This document shows, piece after piece, positions 10,501 to 22,400 of a stretch of DNA of 64,000 bases. Below the pieces are notes generated by a model. The model did no database searches and was not told where the DNA came from. It saw nothing but the letters and a program-made list of their open reading frames with translations. Numbering within the stretch: position 1 is the first letter of the stretch; each line of letters starts with the position of its first letter. The translations under genes were made by a program, and so were the position numbers. The DNA lies in assembly GCF_901709675.1 (NCBI RefSeq), contig NC_051092.1:3972491-4036490 (forward strand), given 5' to 3'. The DNA comes from Syngnathus acus (Eukaryota > Chordata > Actinopteri > Syngnathiformes > Syngnathidae).

Positions 10501-13500
10501 TTTCTTAATTTAAATGTATTCAAATCCCAGAACGCAAAAAAAAAAAACACCATTCTTTGATGATTAAAAGAAAGCACTGCATTGTACTCAATTTAGGAAT
10601 ATTTATAGAGCACTTGAAGCCTAAGTGGCAAAACTAAAATCAAGGCACCGCTGGAGGCATTTTACCTCGGAAACACAGCTCACGTACTCCATCACGACGC
10701 CGTCGCTCTGTGGACTCTTCAACACAATTCTGTCACCTGTAAAGCAGCAAAATGGCTCAGCAAGACGTTTTAGGCACAAACGTGACGTTTCGCAGTATTT
10801 ATGACTGGCCTAAATTGAGATAAGGCCTCCCCTCGGCCAAGCCGAGGACCTCCAGGTGGAGATAGACGGCTCCTTTCCTGAGCAGAGCTCCTTGGATGGC
10901 GAATTCTGACATCTCCCTCTCGTGTTGAAGCTCCTCCAGCCACAGCAGAGTAGAAAAACGGGCCTGCGCGTTGGAGACTGACAGCACCTGGTAAAAAACA
11001 CACACAGGAGTTAAAAATTTAAAAAAAAAAAAACAAAAAAAAAAAACTTCCAGCCTGTGTAAATGTTCACGACGTAACTGGAATTCTAACCTCTCCTAAG
11101 CAGGGCTGGACGACGAGGACGTCTTTCTGCCCGGCCGCGCAGTCTCTCAAAGCCTGCGGCACGTCGTAGAAAGGTAGGAAGCATGGCAGACGGCGGATCG
11201 GAAGCCTGGAGGAAGGAAAGTTCCATCATGTAAACAAAGACCACAGTTTGAAGCAGAGGCCTTCAGTCATTTTAGGACCTTATGAAGATTAATTACATTC
11301 GGCCCTGCTTTTGCAATTAGCGCTAACCAATGGTGCAACAAAAATAAAAAGTTAAACTACTGCCATCTATTGGAAGAGCTTTTCACTGTTTTGTCTTTCA
11401 CTCGACTCATAGGAACTAAAAAAAAGTTTAGGCTAATTTCCGGGGGGATTTGAACCGACTTTTTCAATAACTTTGCTACCTGAGTGTGACGTCTTTCGGA
11501 GCGGTCAGAGTGATGATGCGAGAAGGTGCCACCGGGACCGGCTTGGCTTCGGCGGGGGCGTAGGGCGCGCGAGGGAGTAGCAGCTTCTCGTCCTCGCTGC
11601 ACACCGTCACTTGCAGGCGCCTCCCGATGACGAACGAGGAGAAATGCAGCAAGAGCATCTCGGAGCAGCTTCCCAGGCTCCTGTAAATCCAAGCTTGTGT
11701 AATTTCCAGCTCTCTGGGCTATTTCAAAAGTTTCAGCCCAACTTACTTTGCTTGGCATCCCACAACAACAGACAGTCGCTCTCCCGGAGGAAGATCTGCC
11801 TCTCTCTCTTCTCTTCTCAAACCGAGAGAAGGCTTTGTCTCCTCATCTCGACTTCCTCGCTCTTCCGCGGGAGCCGAAGCGGAGTCGTGCCTGGCTCGCT
11901 CTTTCTGTGCCGTCTCGCCTGGATCCAGATAGAACTGTTCTTCTGAATCCCAGCCGGCAAAATCGCAGCACTTGAGTCGGTGTGTCTCTGAGCTTTTGTT
12001 CCTGTTCGGAAAGCAGGGAGAGGATTAAAGACCACTGTGTGTACGGCTTTGTGGATGAAAGTTTTCTGTTAATATCAATCCCCTCCTTATTTTTCTCACT
12101 TACTGTATCCATATCGTCAGTGTACAATACTCTCCCACGATCAAATCTCTAAACTGGCCATAACAAGTTACATCCAGGCCTCCTTTGTTTTCCATTAAGC
12201 TCTCCAGTGTCGCTGCGGGCACGTCAGTCAGAGTCGGCGTCAGACTGCAACCCAAAAAAAAAAAAAAAAAACATTTTCGATCAATCGAGCAATGCATGGA
12301 GTTTAAAGTAGACGTACAGGAGAAGTAGCTTGCGTCGTACCCCTGAGTGCACGGCGCCATGCACAGAGCTCTCCAGCGGTAGATGGACTGGTTGCTCTCC
12401 ATCATTACCAAGTTGACCAGGTGGCCCGGTGAGGGCTTGTAGGAGTCAGGCCGCAGCAGGGAGTCCAGGCAGAAGAATACTCTCTCATCGACCACACCCT
12501 TGTTAGCATATATGCTAGTCACGCAAACCTGCACACATCGCGAGGGACGATGAAACACGGTTCCTTCAAACCGACACGAAAGAATTAATCTGACATGTCA
12601 AGGAGGAAGATACCCGATTGAGACGGGAATAGCGCAAAGGGGCAACGGAATGAGCCTGGCTGGTCCACTCGTTGGGATTGATGAAATATTTGACTTGGAC
12701 CCAATCTCCCGTCATGGGCTCGTAACCTAAAGACAAGAGTGTCTTCATTTTGAACAAAACTTTTTTTAAAAACCATTTCACTTCAGCGTGTCAGGCTACG
12801 CAAGTACCTTCGCATAAATTGGCGCTTGAAAAGGAAGTATTCTTGTTGATGTAGCCGCACTGGCCGTCAAATGACGTGACGGTGCCGATGAGAGGGCGCA
12901 GCTGAGCGCAGTCGTCCTCCAAAGACGTCCCGTCTGCAGCATCCCACGCATCGGAACTCTTCTCAACCTATACAGCGCAATTTAAAAAGGTCAATATGGC
13001 ATGTGAGTTTATACGGATATAAAATGTCATTTTTTCTTATAAATTAAAACGATATTGATATAGAATAGGCCTGGTACATACAAAGATAATGGCTTGTTTT
13101 TAAAGAGTACTTTTTACACCTCTGCATACAAACAAATTAAATTAAATAGTGTACATGTTGACATCAGTGCTGCTCACCCTGAGGGCCTTCCATCCACCTT
13201 GGGCGCCATCTCCCACGGCGATGCAGCTCACAGCGTCCCCCACTTTAATCGGTACCCCACCCAACACCACGCCATTCGTAAAGTAGATGGAATCGTCGAT
13301 GAGGCCGTGGTCCAGGCCCAGCTGGGTCACCACGCCGTCGGTAAGGTGGCGAATGACTTTAGAGTCTGCGTAGCAAAGTAATTGGAACAGGCTAGGACAA
13401 TACGGGTTGGGAAAATCGAAGTTATTTACCCGCTGCGCCGACTTCAGCCTCCACTTCTACTGCACTCCACAACGGGGAGACCAGTTTGGACAACATGCAC

Positions 13501-13517
13501 TTCACGGTTGAGAGCAT
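7578..13517 (-). CDS. mov10l1: MOV10L1 piRNA-pathway RNA helicase
   Basis: A germline 5'-3' RNA helicase that binds piRNA precursors and hands them to PIWI proteins. Exons, in order: 13517-13430, 13365-13178, 12967-12808, 12726-12614, 12528-12341, 12244-12104, 12001-11747, 11680-11480, 11205-11091, 10987-10810, 10736-10666, 10477-10386, 10319-10264, 10190-10114, 10028-9953, 9886-9705, 9604-9458, 9403-9282, 9210-9111, 9027-8881, 8792-8619, 8539-8390, 8120-8013, 7921-7781, 7673-7578. They sum to 3366 nt (1121 aa) with no frame break; the human protein is about 1.2 kaa. SF1 (Upf1-like) motifs are intact: Walker A GPPGTGKT (711-718), DEAG (827-830), VEEFQGQE (1028-1035) and the arginine-finger region [10 protein letters not shown] (1067-1076). 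The long N-terminal half ([22 protein letters not shown]) separates it from MOV10. The small exons 10190-10114 and 10028-9953 are the least certain. Confidence 0.94.
10808..10810 (-). other. Probable GC donor of mov10l1 intron 10
   Basis: The exon encoding [11 protein letters not shown] ends ...TTTAG and the intron then begins GCCAGT. The next exon starts after CAG at 10736. Only the GC cut keeps the frame and gives L-G-D-R-I, as in the human protein. The nearby GT (GTCAT) would give CAG TGA, a stop. Confidence 0.65.
11360..11373 (-). promoter_or_regulatory. CTCF-like motif in mov10l1 intron 8
   Basis: The minus strand reads CCAATAGATGGCAG, one mismatch from the core CCASYAGRKGGCRS. Motif only; binding is inferred. 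Confidence 0.3.
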
Positions 13518-14622
13518 ATTGGCTAAACTGACTCAAGTTGACGAAAACCTGCTGGGGGGGAGAAGGTCGTAGTCAAAACATTCTGAGAAATTAAAAGTTC
13601 TCCCCTTTTCGCTCAGGTATGCTCATAAAAGAAATGTAGCACCTGTTGTGTTAAACGTAGCATTAGCTAAATTCGGCTAATTTGGATTGCAACGAAAGTG
13701 CTCAACTCTGGGACGCCTGAATAATTACCTACCGAATAGTGATTGTTGGGCTTTAAACTGCGTTCTTTACGCACGATGAATTAATTATATGAGAAGTCCA
13801 CAGCATAAAAAGTTCGATGTCGGACTTGCACTATTCTTTTCAAGCGTGAGGATGAAGGACAGGTATGTCGATTTATGGCGAGGGGAGGGGCAGAGGGCTC
13901 AGCTTAAAACCCGCCTAGCCTTTCTGTACTAGCAATAGCGTTATTGTTAAATTGCAGTCCAATTTAAAAATTTAAATTCACACAAAACGCAAAAATAATA
14001 ATAATTATTATGAAACGATTACAGAGGGGTCGAACAGCTTATAGCTAGTAAGCAGGAACACGTGACCATCGAACCTGCCTTTTTTTGGCTAACGCAAACT
14101 AGCATGCTAAGACTGTGTAGCTGTTAAGATGATCCAATAATATATTCACTCCATAGTGGCACGAGTATTGGGACAAACCTATTTATCACTATCTTACGTT
14201 ATTTGGGAAAAAAAAGTTGTTTTAAACTTGTCATTTGTCAGATCTAAGTCGTAATTTTACAAGAATAATGTTGTGTATTTTCATAATAAGTTGTGTATAA
14301 TTTTTAAAGTAATCAAATCAATGTATATTTTTTTAAATCATAGTTTTACAAGTGTAAAGTAGTATATTTTTTAAATCAAAAAGTATAGTATAGTTTCAAC
14401 TGAGCTATATTGTGGCCTTAATAGTTCATCAATTTCAGCCTCTTAATTTTGTATCTCTATTTCTACACTACACATTTATTTTTCTGTATAGCTGTATAAA
14501 AAAAGGCACGTTTTAAATTGTGTTTTATTATAGATATAATACACTCATCACAACAACTGTTTTTCATACCATATAGAATTATATTTTAGTTCATAAATGT
14601 CATATGTAAAACGTTCGTATGG

Positions 14623-14636
14623 CCACAAGAGGGCAG
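14623..14636 (+). promoter_or_regulatory. CTCF-like motif between mov10l1 and nuak1
   Basis: CCACAAGAGGGCAG has one mismatch to the core CCASYAGRKGGCRS. It lies between the start of a germline gene and that of a broadly used kinase gene, where an insulator would make sense. Binding is inferred. Confidence 0.4.
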
Positions 14637-15214
14637 TGTTGACCCGCAAAACAGTCTAAGGAGCCGTCACCTCAAGCATCCATCCATCCATGAAAGAGCT
14701 CAAACAGCTCGAAGCTGTTGTCATTTCCAAGACAACAAAAGCAGGATGACTTCCATACTTTGAGGATGTGGTTTTTCCAACCGTTAGTCCCTCTGTCACT
14801 TTATCTGTAAACAAGATTACACAAACGGTAACAGGATGACTTTAACCACCCAGTGATGAGTGTGGTGTGGGCTCAGGAGGAACCCATTAAATGTTGGTCT
14901 CCCCCTTCCCCAAGAACATTTTGTAAAAGTGGCTAATTTTCTTTTTATGTTGCAAATGGTCTACTATTATCCAAAGTGTGCGCAAAAAGACCCCCCATCA
15001 TACTCCAAAATTGTCTGTCGGGTTCTTGTAAATTTGAGAGTTTTTAATGTGATCTATCTCGTCGCTTGTGACTCTGTAGGTTCACATTGGAATCTAATAT
15101 GTCTGTGGACAGTGAGACAATCCTTAAGTGATATAACCAAGCATCCCTCATGTGTGGACTTTATTGTAGACCACATGATATTTTCGCTTTGCTCCTCATA
15201 ATTATGGAATCCAG

Positions 15215-15272
15215 TTACGGGCCGGATTGGAAAGTTCGGCGGGCTGGATTTGGCCCGCGGGACACCTGTAAT
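15215..15272 (-). mobile_element. hAT-type element end fragment
   Basis: 'gggccggattgg', 'ggatttggcccgcggg' and 'acacctgta' match the end of a common vertebrate hAT family (the reverse reads caggtgtcccgcgggcc). Only the end is preserved. Confidence 0.5.
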
Positions 15273-15432
15273 TGTGGACAATACTAGAGTGGCACTTAAA
15301 ACAACCTGGACAGGTTTTTATAATGTCAGGAACAACCTTTCACGACATGATTTCTTATGGAGAACATTTTTAAGTTGCAAGTCCATCACCACTCAAATGA
15401 AACCATTTAATGTCGGGTTTTTTTCTGTGCTT

Positions 15433-16449
15433 TCAGTGCAAATTGGTTAACGCTCCAAGTCTTGAGAGCAGATGGATGAATGCTGAGGAAAAAGAGGAGA
15501 GGGGTCTGCAGGGGAGTCGCCAGCTACGCCCCCCCTTGCTCATCAGCTGCAGCGGTTTCGAGAGGGAGAGAAAGAGCGAGAGAGCGAGCTCACAAAGGAG
15601 GAGGAAGACACCAAAGGAGGAGGATGACTGCGCAATCCCCGCCCACCGGCCTAGGATCCTTCCTTCCTTTACGTTAAGTAAAGAGGAAAAAGGACGAGAG
15701 AAGAGGATCAGAAACAAGCGAGAGAGAAAAAGCCAAGGAAGGAAGGGAGCGAGACAGCCAGCCAGCCAGCCACAGCAAAACGACCATGGCATTATCCACA
15801 GCGTCTCCGCTCTTGATCGCGTCCGAGCACCGCACACCTCAACCCGGGTCGACCACGGCACGGAGCCCGCAGGCGCACGGCGAAACGCGGCTGAGTCCGG
15901 ATGAATGAGCAACGGGCAACCATGAGGGTCATCTTCATCCAAAACGCCGGTTTCGTCGCAGCTTTCTCGCCTTGTCGATGTGAGTCAGTGATGTTGGCAG
16001 CGTTCAGGAGCACAGAAGATGCGAGCGAGCCCCAAATGACACACGGACAGACCTTACTAGTCGATTGAGGAGTAGCCTATGTGATATATTTATGATTAGA
16101 GGCGCATTATAGACTATATATCATCTTAAAGTCGAATGATCGACTGAATTTAATATAATACCTTATTATTACGCAATTAATATTCTTTTTAATGAAATAA
16201 ACGCCATTTTTTTTGTAGACTTTTGTATGCTAAGTAGATGGTTAGGACGTTAACATGACAGTGATCGTTTTTTAAGACAATCTGGAAATATTTGCTTCCA
16301 CGTGGACGAATATGACAAGTAGCTTGTTCGTTATTCCTTGTAATTTATTTATTTATGACTATTATTAGGCCTATAAGTATTACTGTATATTAATTTCTTA
16401 TTGCGAGCTAGCGTCTGATTTATAATAAGACGCGCGTTAGAATAGTGAG
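15433..16449 (+). promoter_or_regulatory. Probable nuak1 promoter and 5' UTR region
   Basis: From about 15470 to 16000 the sequence becomes purine-rich and GC-rich with many GAGAG and AAGGA words, unlike the AT-rich flanks. It then falls to AT-rich sequence before the start codon. An in-frame TAG at 16438-16440 closes the reading frame just before the nuak1 ATG. Upstream ATGs (for example 15786) start short unrelated frames. The transcription start is not visible. Confidence 0.5.
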
Positions 16450-19400
16450 ATGGAGACCGCCTACCTGACGCCCCGCCGGGGAGCGAGTCGCTCCGAGCCC
16501 TCCAGGGGCCAAAGTTGTGGGGGTCCGTCACCGCTGCCCACCGGACGCTCCCCCGAGGAGACCCCGACGGGCGGCGATAGCGGCAGGAGGAACCCTGGCG
16601 TGAAGAAACACCACCACAAGCACAACCTGAAGCACCGCTACGAGCTGCTGGAGACGCTGGGGAGAGGCACCTACGGCAAAGTCAAGAAGGCCATTGAACG
16701 CCACTCTGGCAGAGAGGTAACGCGTTGATCATATAGTAGCTTGCACGCGTGCATGTTTCTTTTTAAATGTCCAGTGATGGAAAAACATGGAAAAATACTC
16801 TGCACTTGTTCATTTTTCTGACCACTTTTCAATTTTACCGCCTATATGATATATTTCTTATATATTTAGAAAAGATTTTTTCCACCTTTGTTTATGTCTG
16901 TCATCTGCATGTGCGCCGGGGATACCCCCCCCCCCCCCCCCCCACGCACTTACGCCAAAGGGCCCATGAGACTAACTGCACACACGCCTCAGACCATGCA
17001 GTGGCCCCTCGACCGGATGACTGAGTGCAAACCAAGCTATTGCCTCTCTGACACCAATGACCTTCCCCAAGCCACTCCATTACACCTGCACCAAAAATAG
17101 GCAAAATGTAAAAGTACACTTTGACGCTCACTTTGCGCTAAGGTCAAAACAGGAAAGATAAAGTAACCCCAACATTCCCAGTTATTTGTTTATGCAAAAC
17201 ACATTGCCCGCCCTTGACAACAGCATCATCACGTTTGAGATGTACGATATCCCGACAGATGACCGATGATTACCATGTGTGGCAAAATTTGACCTCGGCT
17301 GCCCAACCTGGCAGGACACGAGGAACTTTCCATGTGCTGAGAATAGTGAGGGAGAACTAAATATAGGTCACCAGTGTTGCCCCTCCCAACCTCATCGCCC
17401 CCCCCACACACACACCAATATTACATAGCCCCTGGCCTTCTCTTCCATGCTTGACTTTGTTTTGTTATTGACATTTCCGCAGCTTCACTGTGAAAATATT
17501 TTGCTCATGAAATTGCGCAACGTATACTTGTGGTATCACATGCAGATAGTGAATGAGCTCATGCTTGGCTTAAAGGCAGTCTGGGTATGATTACTTACTC
17601 GAAAGCTGGCTGTTTAAATTATCGGGGTTTTTTTTCTTTCTTCCAAGTCATGCTAAAGAATGACAGCGCTGCAAGGAAAAGTAAAGCAAATTATTATCAT
17701 TCAAATTATTTTTTTTGGGGGGGGGCTACTCTTGTAATCTGGTTCTTCTGGTGGCAATAACGAACATTACAAACTCGTACCAAATACCACCGACCGCATC
17801 TTCTACTGGCCTAGCGCCCTGCTTGTTCCCAATGTAAGCGGACCGTAAATCGCTACGCTAGCAATCCAGTCCGGAAATCAGTCACAGTATGCACCTAACC
17901 AACCGCAAAAGTCGATCAGCGCATAACATGACCGTAAAACGGAGGGGGAGGGCGAAGAGGGTGAACCCTCAAGGAGAGCCTCTTTTCGGAGCCTAACAAT
18001 ATTAGATGAAAACAATCTTAAAGCATCACATGACATCATGGCTCAACAACGGAGAGGTACTGGAAAGGGAAAACGCCGACATTCCTACGCTCTACGCAGC
18101 CCCGTTGATGAGGTATTACGATCTTTGGGCTCGTTTGGGAATACATTTCTTCCGAAGAATGAGGGGGCCTCTTCCTCCCCCTCGCCACGAACTGTGACTC
18201 AAGTCCAATACAATACATAAGAGACGCCGGGGACCTTTTGAAAACACGGGGATGGGCGAGCTGACGATGAATCTTTCATCTGTTTTAATGATCTGAGAAA
18301 GAGCAAGAAGATGTCAGGCTCCAGTGAAGCGGAGCGCCGACTTTCACTTCAAACGGCTTGTTGCAAACCGGGCGGGGGGTCGGTCGGCCCCATACCTGGC
18401 GTGGGGGGGGGTGCAGCGCCTATTGACTGTGAGTGACAGTAATAGGGTTGCACTTAAGGACAAACGTAGCTGTGTTAGCCAGCTGGCGAATGGACGGTCT
18501 GCGGTCCCGTTTAATAATCCACGTCGGGGTCAGGGCGGGAGAACACGAGGAGATACGCAACAGATACCTGGCTTACGCTCAAGACCCTTTTGTGGGCCCG
18601 GCGTGCGGGTTGGCATCGCGGCGCCAAAATTAGCATCACTACAAGATAGATTGTTCCCCCAATTGAACAAAACCAAGGTGAAAAATGCTAACTTCGCTGT
18701 GGCTGCAACCTTTATAGGTCATTACTCAGGTATTTCCTAAATTAGTGAATTCCTGATTTAATAAATCCAAGGAGGATGACTCACCTTCTGCAACGTTGCG
18801 GATAAAAAGCTCGTAAATTTAATGAAGAAACACAAACAACTTTTACTAATTGTCAACACAGCGCCCGCAGCTCCATCTTGTTTATTCTCGTATAATTTCT
18901 TTCAATTGTATGTAATCAAGCATGCCGTGGAAGAGCACCATTCCGGCTTGGGCTTATTTTTATGGATGTACACGATAATTAGCTTGGCACCGGCTACTGC
19001 CCGTGGTTTGGTCCGCTTGAAATATAAAGTCAGGGCTCCTCAGAAGAGTCGTGCTAAGATAGCGAAGGACAAAAGTTTAAACTAACAAAAAGGAACGGAC
19101 TGCGTTGCGGCCCGCATCAAAAGAACGCCAGGACTTCATGCACGAATGTTTAGGCTGCAATTACAGTGACATGTGCGCCGCTGTATATTTGATCGCGTTA
19201 TTTGGAGTAGCCTCTCATTTAAGGCTTGCTAGCATTGCCATGACGGCTTGACCTCCTCGTTGGCAAGCCGAGGAGGCGGCGGCTCATTCGATCTTGCGTT
19301 CCCAGATTCTTCGTTTGAAGAAAAAAATCCCAAAGCGTTTTTCTTTTTTTTTTTTAAATCCCCTAAAATAGAAGGACTAAAAATAAGTGTGGTGATTTAC

Positions 19401-22400
19401 TGTCCTTTCAAAGACTCTGACAGGTGAGGAAACACGGCCTGGTGCTTTTGGCTCACCCTAACCCCCTTTGCCAAAACGACAAAAGACCTTCTCACCTTTT
19501 TGTTCTTTTTCATACTCAGCTGCTCCCAGGTAGACAGTTTTCCCCCCCCCCCCCCATCTCTTTCCCTCCCTCTCTCATCTCTCAAGGGTGACACTGACTA
19601 ATACCTGGTTAAATATAGGCTGGGAGGAGGAGGGGGGGGGCACCCTGAAGAGCACAAAGCAAGCGTCCATTATGAACCCCCGCACGCCAGCACCTTCATC
19701 TTGTAAATTACACCGTGCGAATGACGCCTCCTCTTCTGCGTCAGCAGAGGCAGCTGATAGGGTCAAAGAACGCCATGACGTAACAATCAGAAAAAATAAC
19801 CGCATCAAATGTCTTCCGTTAAAACAGGACAGTCACACAAGTCCGTGTAAAGTTCACTGATAAGATTAGGTATTGATTTTTGTTGTTGTCGCACAGCAAT
19901 GTCGTGTTGTGTTTCTCCATTTTCTCTTTTGGAATTGGATTTGTGTGGTAAATGTGAGAGAAAATTGCTTGAGTTATTTTACTTATTGGGTGCACGCTAG
20001 CGAGATTCAAGTTGGTGTTTGTATTTTCCATAGCACTTGCCCTCATTAGCAAAATTAGCATTTTGAGCTTCACATAAACACATTGAAAAGTAAAACTGCA
20101 AGCGGCCATAATGCGCTTACGTAATCCTGTTAAACTCCGCTCCTCTAGGTGGCGATAATGAGAAATAAGATGCAAAATGCTACATGTCCAATCCCCCTTC
20201 AATGGACAGTAATAAGTAAAAAAAAAAAAAATACATTAGCTGAGTTGCATCAACATTAATTCATCTTTCAACATTAGAAAATCTTAAGAATGTCTTCTCA
20301 TCATTATTCTATTTTTAGCTTGTTTGGCTAACTAAGGCCATTTTATTTTTCACAGGTGGCGATCAAGTCTATTCGGAAGGAGAAAATCAAGGACGAGCAG
20401 GACATGGTTCACATCCGCCGTGAGATTGAGATCATGTCATCGCTCCGCCACCCGCACATCATCTCCATATACGAAGGTGCAACAAATTGCCACGCACGCT
20501 TCAACACACATGAAACCAAACGCGCATGTCCACCCTCATAGCATTGCCATGTTATGACAAGCAGATGTCATTTCGGAAAAAAAAAACTCTGGATGTTATT
20601 CATCTTCTCCGCCTCGGAAAGTTAAGATGGCTTTCGCCGGCCTTTGTGTGCACGGGCACGCACGCGCGTTCCGAGGAATCGCCTCTCCCACATCTGAGGT
20701 CTCATCCTCGGTCTTGATCTCCGGGCCAGACATCTGCTGACGCTTAAAAGACAACAGCAGCTGCGAACCAGACTGCACTTGTGAAAGTTGCACGTGGAGC
20801 CCCGTTTTGCGTGTGCGTCTTCCTATATGCGAGTGTGTCGGATTGACCCCAGTCACCTCGTCTGACTGCTATCCACCGCTAATGCTAAGAAACCACGAGG
20901 AAAGACCTTAAGTCTTCCCTGGAGCCATGTCAGCATCCATCTACTACTCTTTAAAACCATCAAGACAGGTCACGCTAAGTCCACGAATATTTGTAAAAAC
21001 ACACTTATTCCTCAGTATAAAAAAAAAAAGTGCTCACATTGGCATTTTAACAGCATTTTTTTTTTTTAAGCTAGCCGTTCCTGAATTAGGTGGAAAAACA
21101 GCTTTTGAACACAAATGCTGACGTTTGAAATTTGAGGGGCTTTTCCAGTGTCTGTTAAAGCCTTCACTGAGTTGAGCGGTGTCTGAAATTCTCCACCTTG
21201 AGCGAAATTTACCATAAGGTCAAAATGCATAGAATAATATTTGTGTCTAAAATGACCTGACTACCTTGCTCGCGGAGATTGCAATTAATGGCCAGTGTAA
21301 AAAGGCCAAACAATTCCCATTGAATTTTTTCCAACGTATCGCTCGCGGTTCATCATCCCTTCAGAATGCAAAAAGTCGCCAAAGCGCTTTGGCTTGATTT
21401 GTGACCCGCGGCTATTTTTACTGACAGCTGGCCCGGCACAATGGCTGGCAGGCCGCTTGTGTGCCAAGCGCCAAACTGGTCCAACCGCTGTCCCTTTTGT
21501 CGCGTTGCAAAGTTGTTATCAGTCGAGCGCCGACAACAAACAGCGGTTGGTCACGGGGGCGTACCCGGCGGGCGGTCGTTTGAAGAACTGAAGCGCAGCT
21601 GCTTTATAAACTTCCCCGAGCGACTCCACAACACAGCAGGCGCTGGTGTGCCCACGTAAACGAGGCCCCCGCATTTTGCCTTTCGAAGAGCTCCCGCCCA
21701 TGAAGCAAAGTCCGAGCAGCCGAGCGTGCGAAGACAGAGTTTTACCACACCCTTGCCGCACGGCGCTTTCAACAGAGGATTTGTTGTACCTCAGTGACCC
21801 CCCCTTCCCCCCTTTTTGTAAAACAACCACTCTAAGCTCTTAGTGTTGCTCAAATGCTCGTATTGCGGTCGTGAAGACTTCGGATGTCAGTCTGAGCCTT
21901 TGAAAAATGATCCAAATCTTACAAATTGGCATCAATTTATTTTGCCTTTTAATAGCATAATAACAAGTGGTTCCCCCACCATAAAATAAATCGAATTTAT
22001 TTGTTAGCCATTGATGATTGAAAGATTGCTTTGCAAAATAATGGAACTTTTCCCTGCACAGTGGAAGCTGCTTAGTCAAGTTGTAGAATTTTAAAAAAAG
22101 AGACAAAGAATGAAAGAATTATTTTTTTCCAGTTTTTTTACACTTCACCAATCAATCAGTCAGTATGGATAAGGTGAACAAAGCCCAGTTGAGTGATAGT
22201 TAAGTGTTCGTTACGTAAGCCTGGTAATTAGTCCAGCAGTGGAGGTCAAAGGTGAACGGGAGTGCAAGCTGAGAATGTTCACATCAAGAGCAACTCCGCT
22301 GGGGTCAGGTCACGGTGCATGTCAGACAGGGTCGCAACTCTCCTCGACCAATCAGAAGGCTCCATCTACTCACCCCCTCCCGAGCCCCCCCTCCCCTCCA

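Larger units (their letters stand above)
13518..15432. other. Divergent interval between mov10l1 and nuak1
   Basis: The two genes point away from each other, with start codons 2.9 kb apart. The first 350 bp would hold the mov10l1 promoter. No TATA box and no clear MYB site were identified. 14180-14600 is strongly AT-rich. No exon was recognised. Confidence 0.6.

Noticed and set aside
12240-12275. Poly-A run in mov10l1 as evidence for a processed retrocopy
   Set aside because: The run lies inside an intron, and the gene has 24 introns, so it is not a retrocopy.
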